NCBI GenBank assembly: GCA_965371805.1
Contig: CBDUZW010000036.1
Span: 1 to 46,994, forward strand
Source of the DNA: JAOZTV01 sp965371805
GTDB lineage: Bacteria; Acidobacteriota; Aminicenantia; UBA2199
Length of the DNA: 46,994 bases
Direction of reading: 5' to 3'
The translations under genes were made by a program, and so were the position numbers. Of this stretch, positions 32,508 to 40,844 are shown piece after piece. Numbering within the stretch: position 1 is the first letter of the stretch; every line of letters starts with the position of its first letter. The notes beneath the pieces are model-generated. The model saw nothing but the letters and a program-made list of their open reading frames with translations, searched no databases and was not told the origin of the DNA.

Positions 32508-34967
32508 TTATCCTGCTCTCATAATTACTATTGTCATATCATCATGTTGAGGATGTCCACCAACAAAATTTTCTACATCCCTTAAAGCAGAAGCAATAAT
32601 CTCTTTAACCGGCTTATCCCTGTTTTTTATAATTACATCACACAACCTGTCTTCACTGAACTCTTCAAGGTTTTTATTCATTGCTTCAGAGAATCCATCT
32701 GTATAAAAAACAACAATGTCCCCTCTTTCCAATGCTATCTTTTCGACCTGCAAAGTTCTGTTAAAAATCTCACCTTTTTCAATGCCCAATGCTATGCCTT
32801 TAGGTTTTAAAGGAATAATTTTATTTTCTGATTTTTTCAATAATAATAGAGGATTATGCCCTGCTCTGCAATAATTTAATGTTTTATTGTGTAAATCAAT
32901 AATTCCAATAAACAGTGTGACAAAAGATTTTTTTTCCATCATCAAATATAAGGATTTATTTACTTTAGAAAGCATCATTTCAGGAGGTAAATCAGTCCCG
33001 GAATGAGATTGTATAACTCCTTTTGTGAGAGTCATATATATAGCTGCAGACACACCTTTTCCAGAGACATCTCCAATTACAAGACCCAGTTTTGAATCAC
33101 TAATTCTTAAAAAATCATAATAATCCCCACCCACTTCATTTGCAGGCACACACATTCCTTCAATTTCAAATCCTTCAATTTTTGGAAATTCAGCCGGCAA
33201 TAATTGCATCTGAACATTTTTTGCAATTTCCAACTCTTTTGACATCCTCGCTCTATCAGTTATTTTCTTTATATGCTCAGGTAGATCTACACTCTCAGCA
33301 ACAAAAATATCTCTTTTTATTTGACCCCATATAGCAATAAAAATTGGGATTAAAAGAATAAAAAATGATAATATCCCCTGATAGAAAAAAGTATCCACTT
33401 TATTTGTAATTAAAGGAATGGTCTGTAAAATTCCAATTATCAGAAAACTTGAAGAAATAACCGTTAATATATCAAATTTCCAGAATATATACCCAAGATA
33501 AATTCCTAAAACTAAAAAGAGAAACCATTCAAAATAAAGAGGGTAAATTGAAATATTCAGTCCCCAAAAAGACATTGCATAGACAGTCCATAGGAGTGAA
33601 GATAATATTAAACTTTTGAATTTGCTTTTAAATATTTTATAAAAGAATATATTTGGAAGGAGGCGAAAGACCATTTCGGAAAAAAAGCTTGAGGAAATCG
33701 CATACAAAACAGGTACTAAAAAAGGAAGACTTGAAGATAAATTTAAATTGTACTTTGATATATCTATAAAAACATTGAAATATTTAATAACTATTATCAG
33801 TAAGGCAGAAATCATTCCCAATCCAAATAAACCTGCTGCATACCCATTTAATATAGCATTTGATACATTTAATGTAAAAAACTTCTTATTAAAAAAACTG
33901 TCTAGAGAAGTGAATTTATTCCCAAACTTTGGTCTACCTAATGATTCGCCTATACTCCAGGAAGAAAAACCCATAATTGAAAAAAATGGCCAAAGAATAA
34001 AGACTAATATGAATAAAAACACCAACCCCATTCCATCAGTAGATAATTGTCCAATATTAGATCCAAAAGATAATACTTTAAATTTCAATAGCGTTTCAAT
34101 AACGAGGGTAGTCCATATAAGAAAGAAAATATAAGAAGCCGTTTTTACACCTATCTCACCTTCATGATATTTTTTTAAAAAAACAACCTGGATTATTAAA
34201 AACAGAAGAAACAGGTATACATATGACAAGCTTAAATGCATAGAGTAATTACTCTGTGATTGAGTGATAATGTTTTTATCTGATTCTGGAATTCCGAATA
34301 AAATAGTTAACCTACCGACTTCATCTCCCTGCACCATTACAGATATTTTCTCAACACCTTTATCTATTGCTCTGTTCTTTCTCCAATTGAATGTATGATT
34401 TGTTCTATTCTCAAGTTTTTTTATATTCGAAACATCATTAATATAACCTGCTAAATCTATTTTGTTTTTCTCAAGAAATGCAATTGCAATATTTTTAGCA
34501 TCCTCTTTGTTGATATGAGCATTTTTCCTGTCAAAATAATTTGATGTTTCAGGAATAATATGTTGAAAAGAGACTACCTTACCATCTACTCCTATTGAGA
34601 TTATATATCTCTCATATAGGGTACTTGTTGGAACATTTTTATACCAGAAAAAACTCCAGACAAAATCCAATCCATTATTATTATTTGTAGAAATAATTTC
34701 CTGTGCTCTTTTAATTCCATGCTGCCTCTGTAAATAAAAGAATGCATTTGTATTATGTGTTGCTGAAGCAAATATCTTGTATTCTTTTGTATTAAAACCT
34801 TTTCCTTTTAAAAATTGATTGGCAATTCCTAGAGCTTCCGGTTTACTAAGTTTTAAATCAATTGATTTATATGGAATGATCTGATTCAATAAAATAATAA
34901 ATAAGAGTAGTCCAATTACTCCAAACATGAACATAAACTTATTCCACTTAATATACTTATTTTTCAT
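32508..34967 (-). CDS. Membrane sensor with CPBP-like domain and SpoIIE PP2C phosphatase
   Basis: 819 aa. One N-terminal helix (about 12-30), an extracytoplasmic domain (about 35-235), about eight to ten further helices (240-570), then a short linker and PP2C phosphatase (575-819). The membrane part includes a CPBP/Abi-like segment (SSSFFSEMVFRLLPNIFF, then WTVYAMSFWGLN) that keeps a Glu and Arg but not the full EExxxR motif, so protease activity is doubtful. The phosphatase has ANEVGGDYYDF, GDVSGKGVSAAIYM, RAGHNPLLLL, YTDGFSEAMN and HDDMTIVIM with all metal ligands. It is probably an RsbU-type phosphatase gated by an external signal. Convergent with the STAS-like gene. No good ribosome site. 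Confidence 0.88.
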   Translation of the reverse strand: MKNKYIKWNKFMFMFGVIGLLLFIILLNQIIPYKSIDLKLSKPEALGIANQFLKGKGFNTKEYKIFASATHNTNAFFYLQRQHGIKRAQEIISTNNNNGLDFVWSFFWYKNVPTSTLYERYIISIGVDGKVVSFQHIIPETSNYFDRKNAHINKEDAKNIAIAFLEKNKIDLAGYINDVSNIKKLENRTNHTFNWRKNRAIDKGVEKISVMVQGDEVGRLTILFGIPESDKNIITQSQSNYSMHLSLSYVYLFLLFLIIQVVFLKKYHEGEIGVKTASYIFFLIWTTLVIETLLKFKVLSFGSNIGQLSTDGMGLVFLFILVFILWPFFSIMGFSSWSIGESLGRPKFGNKFTSLDSFFNKKFFTLNVSNAILNGYAAGLFGLGMISALLIIVIKYFNVFIDISKYNLNLSSSLPFLVPVLYAISSSFFSEMVFRLLPNIFFYKIFKSKFKSLILSSLLWTVYAMSFWGLNISIYPLYFEWFLFLVLGIYLGYIFWKFDILTVISSSFLIIGILQTIPLITNKVDTFFYQGILSFFILLIPIFIAIWGQIKRDIFVAESVDLPEHIKKITDRARMSKELEIAKNVQMQLLPAEFPKIEGFEIEGMCVPANEVGGDYYDFLRISDSKLGLVIGDVSGKGVSAAIYMTLTKGVIQSHSGTDLPPEMMLSKVNKSLYLMMEKKSFVTLFIGIIDLHNKTLNYCRAGHNPLLLLKKSENKIIPLKPKGIALGIEKGEIFNRTLQVEKIALERGDIVVFYTDGFSEAMNKNLEEFSEDRLCDVIIKNRDKPVKEIIASALRDVENFVGGHPQHDDMTIVIMRAG

Positions 34968-35022
34968 TTAATATCGCATTAATCTCATTAAGATGCATTA
35001 TTGCATAAAATCGATTCAAAAT

Positions 35023-35595
35023 TCAATTCAGACTTCCCATTTTTGATCTGTCAAATTTTATTCTTTCAACTTTTGAGTAAGTACAGCCGCAATAATTCTG
35101 TCTTTTTACATTTATTTTCCTACCCATCTCTCTGCCTATATTATACCCGTTATTTTTTTTGAAACTCTCTCCAAGAAATTCAACACCAAACTCTTCACTT
35201 AGTTTGACTCCTTCATTATTGATCTGATCTGTATTTTTGTGTGGGCTTATTGAAAGAGTCGAAGCTATAAGGTCAAAGCTTTCCTTCTTTGCATATTTGA
35301 ATGCTTTTTGTAACCGGAAGTTAAAACAGAGAGAGCACCTTTTACCTTTTTCAGGTTCATTTTCATATCCTTCTATAAATGCAAACCAGTCCTTCATATC
35401 ATAATCCGCATAGACTATATCCCACTTATAAGCTTCTGCTAGTCTCTTTAATTCATCTTTTCTGAAATCATATTCACTCTTTGGGTGAATATTAGGGTTA
35501 TAGAAAAAACCTGTCACATCATACTCTTTTTTTAATTTTTCAAATACATAAAGAGCACATGGCCCGCAACAAATATGAAGTAATATTTTTTTCAT
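35023..35595 (-). CDS. queH: Epoxyqueuosine reductase QueH
   Basis: 190 aa of the former DUF208 family. Motifs: LHICCGPCALYV near the start, RCSLCFNFRL in the middle and QNYCGCTYS near the end, giving the Cys clusters for the metal centres, plus STLSISPHKN. It reduces epoxyqueuosine to queuosine at tRNA position 34, in place of the cobalamin enzyme QueG. It follows an RNA methyltransferase gene by 10 bases, so it belongs to an RNA-maturation operon. Confidence 0.94.
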   Translation of the reverse strand: MKKILLHICCGPCALYVFEKLKKEYDVTGFFYNPNIHPKSEYDFRKDELKRLAEAYKWDIVYADYDMKDWFAFIEGYENEPEKGKRCSLCFNFRLQKAFKYAKKESFDLIASTLSISPHKNTDQINNEGVKLSEEFGVEFLGESFKKNNGYNIGREMGRKINVKRQNYCGCTYSKVERIKFDRSKMGSLN

Positions 35596-35605
35596 TCGAA
35601 TTTGT

Positions 35606-36355
35606 TTAAATCAATTTCCCTATTTCATACATTATAATACATGCACTAACACCTGCATTCAAAGACTCCATACTTGATTTTTGAGGAATTTTAAGTGAGG
35701 GGTATTTTAAAAATAATTCCTCAGATAAGCCCTGTCCCTCATTCCCAATAATTATTAAACAAGGAAAATTTACCTGCTCAACATCAAGTGATCTTACAGT
35801 CTTCTTAGAAGAAGTCAGGTAGACATTAAAATTCCTGATCTCCGATTTTTTCAAAAGGTCATCTAACTTTGAAAAGGACTGGTGATTTATATCCAGAATT
35901 GCCCCCTGACTCCCCCGTAGGAGTTTTCTGTTATTCTGTTTAACACAATCTCCTGTAAAAGCGATATTTTGAATTCCAAATGCAGAGGAACATCTTAAAA
36001 TTGTTCCTGCATTTGCTGGATCCTGAATATTATCTAATACAACAACAGTCTGAGCCAATGAAAAATTTATTTTACTCTTTACTATTTTTATAAAAACAAC
36101 AAAATCTGAAAAATCTTTAAAATCTGATATTTTTTTCATAATTTGATCAGATACAATCCAGATTTCATTAATATCATTATTGAGTTCATCTACAAAGGAT
36201 TCTTTACTTTTAGTAATAATTAATTTTGAAATTTTTGTTTTCTTCTTTAAAATATCCTTTACAAGTTTTTCACCTTCAAATATATAATACTCATCTCTCT
36301 CAGTCAACAAAACTTTTAACTTACTATTTGCTTTCGAATCTATCCTTATCTTCAT
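35606..36355 (-). CDS. SpoU/TrmH-family RNA 2'-O-methyltransferase
   Basis: 249 aa from the ATG at 36355, which overlaps the galE stop (ATGA) and has AAGAGA just upstream; a longer frame to 36391 would run far into galE. N-terminal substrate-binding domain (about 1-95, L30e-like) and C-terminal SPOUT domain (about 100-249) with the knot motifs VVLDNIQDPANAGTILRCSSAFG, LIIIGNEGQGLSEEL and SLNAGVSACIIMYE. It transfers methyl from S-adenosylmethionine to ribose 2'-OH of rRNA or tRNA; the exact site cannot be told. Confidence 0.92.
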   Translation of the reverse strand: MKIRIDSKANSKLKVLLTERDEYYIFEGEKLVKDILKKKTKISKLIITKSKESFVDELNNDINEIWIVSDQIMKKISDFKDFSDFVVFIKIVKSKINFSLAQTVVVLDNIQDPANAGTILRCSSAFGIQNIAFTGDCVKQNNRKLLRGSQGAILDINHQSFSKLDDLLKKSEIRNFNVYLTSSKKTVRSLDVEQVNFPCLIIIGNEGQGLSEELFLKYPSLKIPQKSSMESLNAGVSACIIMYEIGKLI

Positions 36356-37365
36356 TCTCTTATATTTTTCTGTTTTAGAGTTTTTTCCCACTCCCAGGCA
36401 GATTTCACAATAAAATCTATATCATCATATTTTGGGGTCCATCTCAGAGATTTCCTTATCTTTGTTGAATCTGCAACAAGGTTTGGAGGATCTCCATCTC
36501 TTCTAGGACTATTCTTTACATCAAAATCAATACCTGTAATTTTTTTCACACTTCTTACAACTTCAAAAACTGAACTTCCTTTTCCATATCCACAATTAAA
36601 GATATTACTTTTTTTTTCCTTTTGAAGATAACCTAACGCAAGAATATGTGCATTAGACAAGTCATCAATATGTATATAATCCCTAACTGCTGTCCCATCA
36701 AAAGTATTATAATCTGTTCCGAACACTTTCAAACCCGGATAATCTCCCAGAGCCGCCCTCAGTGCAAGGGTAATCAGATGGGTCGGTTTTTCGTAATCCT
36801 GCCCGATCTGTCCGCCCCTGTCAGCACCGGCAACATTAAAATACCTCAATGCAATATAGTTGAAATTTTCCACTGCATTTGAGATGTCTTTTAGAACCAT
36901 CTCTGTAACCAGTTTAGATTTTCCATATGGATTTATTGGAGCAAGTTTGTCTTCCTCAGTTATAGGTAATTTTTCGGGAGTTCCATAAATCGCTGCAGTT
37001 GAAGAAAATACAAAATCTTCAATACCTTCTTCAATACAGGTTTCAATCAGTTTTAAGGAGTTAACCGAATTATTATTATAATATTTAAAAGGGTCTTTAA
37101 CCGACTCTTCAACAACAATGGAAGCAGCAAAATGAATTACACTTTTTATTTTGAATTTCTTAATTGTTTTTGTAACAAGTTCTTTGTCAGAAATATTGCC
37201 CTCAACAAACTCTCCATATAATACTGAATCTCTATTGCCGGTTGAGAGATTATCATAAACTACAGGATTGTATCCTGCATCATTTAAATCCCTGACAATA
37301 TGGCTTCCGATATACCCGGCACCACCGGTAACCAGAACATTTTCTTTTTTCACCAATTCACCCAT
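36352..37365 (-). CDS. galE: UDP-glucose 4-epimerase
   Basis: 337 aa, the usual GalE length. NAD-binding VTGGAGYIGSH (about 11-21), catalytic Ser in FSSTAAIYG and YGKSK (Tyr-x-x-x-Lys), and the family motif LRYFNVAGA. It interconverts UDP-glucose and UDP-galactose for polysaccharide or LPS. Placed between a beta-CASP nuclease and an RNA methyltransferase, with a four-base overlap to the latter. No ribosome site precedes the ATG; the GTG at codon 5, next to a GGGTGA, is an alternative start. Confidence 0.94.
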   Translation of the reverse strand: MGELVKKENVLVTGGAGYIGSHIVRDLNDAGYNPVVYDNLSTGNRDSVLYGEFVEGNISDKELVTKTIKKFKIKSVIHFAASIVVEESVKDPFKYYNNNSVNSLKLIETCIEEGIEDFVFSSTAAIYGTPEKLPITEEDKLAPINPYGKSKLVTEMVLKDISNAVENFNYIALRYFNVAGADRGGQIGQDYEKPTHLITLALRAALGDYPGLKVFGTDYNTFDGTAVRDYIHIDDLSNAHILALGYLQKEKKSNIFNCGYGKGSSVFEVVRSVKKITGIDFDVKNSPRRDGDPPNLVADSTKIRKSLRWTPKYDDIDFIVKSAWEWEKTLKQKNIRE

Positions 37366-37384
37366 AATATTTTTATTTCAACAC

Positions 37385-38791
37385 CTAGATCAGCTCGTAA
37401 TCTGTACCACAGGCAGATATTTCAACATCCTTTACACCGATGGAGAGCAATTCTTTCTTAAGATTTGCAAGGGCATCATCTTCACCATGTACCAGAAAGA
37501 CCTTTTTCAATTTATTCAGATCATAGTTCTTTATCCACTCTTTAATCTCATTATAATCTGCATGAGCAGAGAAGGCATTCAACTTAACAACCTCTGCATT
37601 TAATTGATAGAGTTTTCCAAATATCTTAACCTCTTTTTCGCCCTCAAGAATTTTTCTTCCCAATGTATGTGCAGCCATATATCCAACAATTGCAATGGTA
37701 TTATTTTTATCTTCAATATTATTTTTTAGATGATGTAGGATTCTTCCATTTTCAGCCATTCCACTTGCTGAAATGATTATAGCCGGCTTTTTATAATCAT
37801 TTATTTCAATAGATTCTTTCACAGATGGAGTATATTTAATACTGTCAAAACCAAATGGACTGATATTTTTTGAAATAAAATCGTCATAGGTCTCTCTATC
37901 AAAACATTCAGGATGAAGTTTAAATACAGAAGTTGCATTTATTGCCATTGGAGAATCGACAAAGATCTGTATTTCGGGTATTTTCTTTTCAAGCATCAGC
38001 GAGTGAATAATGTATATAATTTCCTGGGTTCTTTCAATTGTAAAAGCGGGAATAATCACCTTTCCATTTCTTTCGTAAGTTCGATTGATTGTCGCAGCAA
38101 GATCATCTTTTGCCATTCCAAAATCTTTATGCAGTCTGTTACCATAAGTACTTTCCAGAACCAGGTAATCCGGATCAGGCATAACTTCAGGATCTTTGAT
38201 AATCGGAAGTTTTCGCCGGCCAAGATCTCCGCTGAAACCTATTTTCACCTTATCTTCAACATTGACCATGATCATTGATGATCCCAGTATGTGCCCGGCA
38301 TCATAAAACTCAGCTGTAACGCCGGGGATTGGATTAAATGGTCTATGATAATTAATGGTAACAAAATGGGACATGATATTGATAACATCCTCTGAATTAT
38401 AAAGGGGCTCTTTGATTTTCAGCTTTCTTTCCGGATGTTTCAAGGCTTTTCTCTGAATATATTCGGCATCCTTCTGTTGTATATAAGCGCTGTCAAAAAG
38501 AATTATACTTGCAATATCTCTGGTCGCAGGAGTTGCAAAAATATTCCCGGTAAAACCATTTATTCTTAGTACGGGCAGTGCCCCAGAATGGTCAAAATGA
38601 GCATGTGTCAGCATAACCGCATCAACCTTGGATGGATCAAATTTGAGATCATGGTTTTTGTTGTAGGACTCTTCCCGTCTTCCCTGGAACATGCCACAAT
38701 CGATCAGCAATGTCTTGTCATCTACTTTCAAAAAATGTTTGGATCCGGTAACTTCATGACAGGCCCCAAGAGACTTATAATTAATTTTCAT
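37385..38791 (-). CDS. Metallo-beta-lactamase/beta-CASP RNase family protein
   Basis: 468 aa with GGAGG ribosome site. MBL domain with THAHFDHSG (His63, His65, Asp67, His68), the AGHILGS ligand motif and GFSGDLG; beta-CASP insert (about 210-375) with PAFTIERTQE and the ASGMAENGRILHHL motif; RMMBL end with FSAHADYNEI and VHGEDDA. This is the CPSF73/RNase J-like group of RNA endonucleases or exonucleases, close to the bacterial YSH1-type proteins. Likely RNA processing or decay in the cytoplasm. First gene of the galE-methyltransferase-queH cluster. Confidence 0.94.
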   Translation of the reverse strand: MKINYKSLGACHEVTGSKHFLKVDDKTLLIDCGMFQGRREESYNKNHDLKFDPSKVDAVMLTHAHFDHSGALPVLRINGFTGNIFATPATRDIASIILFDSAYIQQKDAEYIQRKALKHPERKLKIKEPLYNSEDVINIMSHFVTINYHRPFNPIPGVTAEFYDAGHILGSSMIMVNVEDKVKIGFSGDLGRRKLPIIKDPEVMPDPDYLVLESTYGNRLHKDFGMAKDDLAATINRTYERNGKVIIPAFTIERTQEIIYIIHSLMLEKKIPEIQIFVDSPMAINATSVFKLHPECFDRETYDDFISKNISPFGFDSIKYTPSVKESIEINDYKKPAIIISASGMAENGRILHHLKNNIEDKNNTIAIVGYMAAHTLGRKILEGEKEVKIFGKLYQLNAEVVKLNAFSAHADYNEIKEWIKNYDLNKLKKVFLVHGEDDALANLKKELLSIGVKDVEISACGTDYELI

Positions 38792-38828
38792 ATGTATTTT
38801 CCTCCTTAATCAGTTAATACATTATAAT

Positions 38829-39161
38829 TTACACTATCTGACTTATTTTTTCAACATCTTCGAAATTGTTATTGCATTTTATGCAGAGAAAGTCTTTTTT
38901 CTTATATACTATACTTTTTTTTCTTTCTCTCCCAGAAACAATCCTTGTAAAAAAATATATTGACAATAATACTACCCCTGGGAAGAAGAGGTATGCTGAC
39001 AGTAAAAAAAGTATATATGCTCCAAATAATGAGAATGCTGAAAGCAGGATCAGAGTAAAAGTTTGTTTATATCCTTCCTTTTCATCCTCTTCATGTGGCA
39101 ACACATCTTTTGACCCGCAAAAAGGACATTCGGGTTTGTAAACAATCTCTTTGCTATTCAA
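38829..39161 (-). CDS. Small zinc-ribbon membrane protein
   Basis: 110 aa, starting at TTG (39161) with AAAGGA upstream. N-terminal CPFCG and C-terminal CIKC make a split four-Cys zinc ribbon, interrupted by two hydrophobic helices (about 37-75). Function unknown. It is the last gene of the tamB-Omp85-SurA-yhaM unit. Confidence 0.72.
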   Translation of the reverse strand: MNSKEIVYKPECPFCGSKDVLPHEEDEKEGYKQTFTLILLSAFSLFGAYILFLLSAYLFFPGVVLLSIYFFTRIVSGRERKKSIVYKKKDFLCIKCNNNFEDVEKISQIV

Positions 39162-39199
39162 ATTTATCCTTTACACATATTATATATGCTATTTTAGAT

Positions 39200-40162
39200 T
39201 TATTCGAATTTATCATTAACAAATATCCTTCTCCCTAGAACATGCGAATAATCTGAAAAAAGTTCTTTACTGTCACTCTTTTCTTCCAACTCACTGAAAA
39301 TTGCAATCTTTGAATCAAGCAGATCTATTATATGCAGTGCAAAGGCTTCCCTTGTTTTTGGAACCTCTGGAGAACCATACTCTTTTTCTCCATGATGAGA
39401 GAGAATGAGATGTTGAATTTGTAATAAAATATCTTTTGGAAATTCTTTTATCTGGGAAGCTAAATCAAGAAGGATATTATTACCTAAAACAATATGTCCT
39501 ACAAGACCACCCTCAACTGTCATATTTAATGCTGGTACAACCGAAAACTCAGAGATCTTTCCAATATCATGAAATAATGCACCTGCTACAAGAATCTCTT
39601 TATTCAGGTCATATTGCTCTGATAGAAACACAGCTGATTTAATTAGAGCATGAGTATGTTTTAAAAGACCCCCTGGATATGCATGATGAATATTCATTGC
39701 CCCATAGTGAAATTTAAGCTCAGCTTCATGCTTTTTAAATAACAGGTCTATCAAATCTTTTACTTTATCAGTTGAGATAGATTCATTTACAATATTTTTA
39801 ATATCTATCATTAAAGTATCTGTGTCAAAGGATGCTTTCTCTACAAATTCTGCCGCATCATATTCTCCGGGAGCAGCTTTCTCTATCCCGGATATCCGAA
39901 CGTCCAGCTCGCCTTTATATTCAGTTGCAGTCCCCGTAAATTTAAAGATTTCACCAGCCTTTAATAATGAATAATATTTTTTGACATTACTCCAAACCTT
40001 CCCCTTGATTTTGCCACTCTTATCTAATAAGACCAGCATTAAAAAAGGGTCACCGTCTTTTTTGTTTTTTTTATCCAAACCTATAACTTTACAATAAGTG
40101 TCAAGTCTATCACCAGTTTTCAATTCTGCAATCATTTTTTTTCCCTGATTAAACAATTCCAT
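39200..40162 (-). CDS. yhaM: 3'-5' exoribonuclease YhaM-like (OB-fold plus HD domain)
   Basis: 320 aa. An OB-fold nucleic-acid-binding domain (about 10-105; GKVWSNVKKYYSLLKAGEIFKFTG) precedes an HD phosphohydrolase domain (about 155-290) with HHAYPGGLLKHTHAL and ALFHDIGK, then LILSHHGEKEYGSPEVPKTREAFALH. This is the YhaM/CBF1 family of 3'-5' exoribonucleases for short RNA. GGAGG ribosome site. It follows the SurA-like gene by 22 bases within the envelope operon. Confidence 0.9.
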   Translation of the reverse strand: MELFNQGKKMIAELKTGDRLDTYCKVIGLDKKNKKDGDPFLMLVLLDKSGKIKGKVWSNVKKYYSLLKAGEIFKFTGTATEYKGELDVRISGIEKAAPGEYDAAEFVEKASFDTDTLMIDIKNIVNESISTDKVKDLIDLLFKKHEAELKFHYGAMNIHHAYPGGLLKHTHALIKSAVFLSEQYDLNKEILVAGALFHDIGKISEFSVVPALNMTVEGGLVGHIVLGNNILLDLASQIKEFPKDILLQIQHLILSHHGEKEYGSPEVPKTREAFALHIIDLLDSKIAIFSELEEKSDSKELFSDYSHVLGRRIFVNDKFE

Positions 40163-40184
40163 TTTACCTCCATATCAATAACAA

Positions 40185-40844
40185 CTACAATCCAGGCAAT
40201 ATTTTAATATCATATGTGCCTTTTATATCTTTTATCCAACTTTGTATCTTTTTCCCGGTTTCAATTTTTCTAAGATGATTCTCAATCTCCGGAGTCATCT
40301 CTATCAATGACTTTGGAATAAGGTTTAACGTTTTTTGTGTTGGAACATATACATTTTTATAAAATCCCTCAACATCATTAAAGAATATACTTATTTTAAA
40401 TTGGAACTTCTCTTTTATTATTTTATCAAAAAAAACTCTTTCCTTAATAAATTGTCTGAAACTCTCCCAAGTCATATCAAAAGACTCTATTATTTTATTC
40501 AATTCCTGGATTGAGCCTGCTTTATTTATAATTTGAAGTTCGATTTCTTCAAAATCACTCTCGTTTAGTATAAGATCATTACTATACTCAAGATATATGG
40601 TTCTATAATTAATTAAGTCTCCAAGAATCTGTTTGTAAAAGGACCTTTCTGACACATTTTTCCCCCTGAGCACAGGATACAATATAATGACCTTTTCAAT
40701 ATCTGAGAAAGAAATTATTGTATCTCCAACTACAGCAACTAATTTATCAATCAGAATTTCCCGACTCTGCCCCGAAAGATTCCATTGCAAGCAAAAGGAA
40801 AAGAAAATCAGGACAATAATAAATACACTTTTTTTAAAATACAT
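40185..40844 (-). CDS. SurA N-domain-like periplasmic chaperone without PPIase domain
   Basis: 219 aa from the ATG at 40844 with AGGA upstream; a TTG at 40850 is another possible start. Signal peptide about 1-26. The mature part has SurA_N-like features (DKLVAVVGDTIISFSDIEKVI, then FYKQILGDLINYRTIYLEYSNDL) and a helical rest ending in a short strand. There is no parvulin peptidyl-prolyl isomerase domain, which SurA normally carries. The gene overlaps the end of the Omp85 gene, so it is likely a periplasmic chaperone for outer-membrane proteins. Confidence 0.75.
   Translation of the reverse strand: MYFKKSVFIIVLIFFSFCLQWNLSGQSREILIDKLVAVVGDTIISFSDIEKVIILYPVLRGKNVSERSFYKQILGDLINYRTIYLEYSNDLILNESDFEEIELQIINKAGSIQELNKIIESFDMTWESFRQFIKERVFFDKIIKEKFQFKISIFFNDVEGFYKNVYVPTQKTLNLIPKSLIEMTPEIENHLRKIETGKKIQSWIKDIKGTYDIKILPGL

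Noticed and set aside
33748..34134. 128-codon frame opposite the CPBP-PP2C gene
   Set aside because: No start signal; composition is that of a shadow of the membrane helices.
36356..36391. Longer methyltransferase start at 36391
   Set aside because: It would overlap galE by 40 bases; ATG 36355 overlaps the galE stop by four bases and has a ribosome site.
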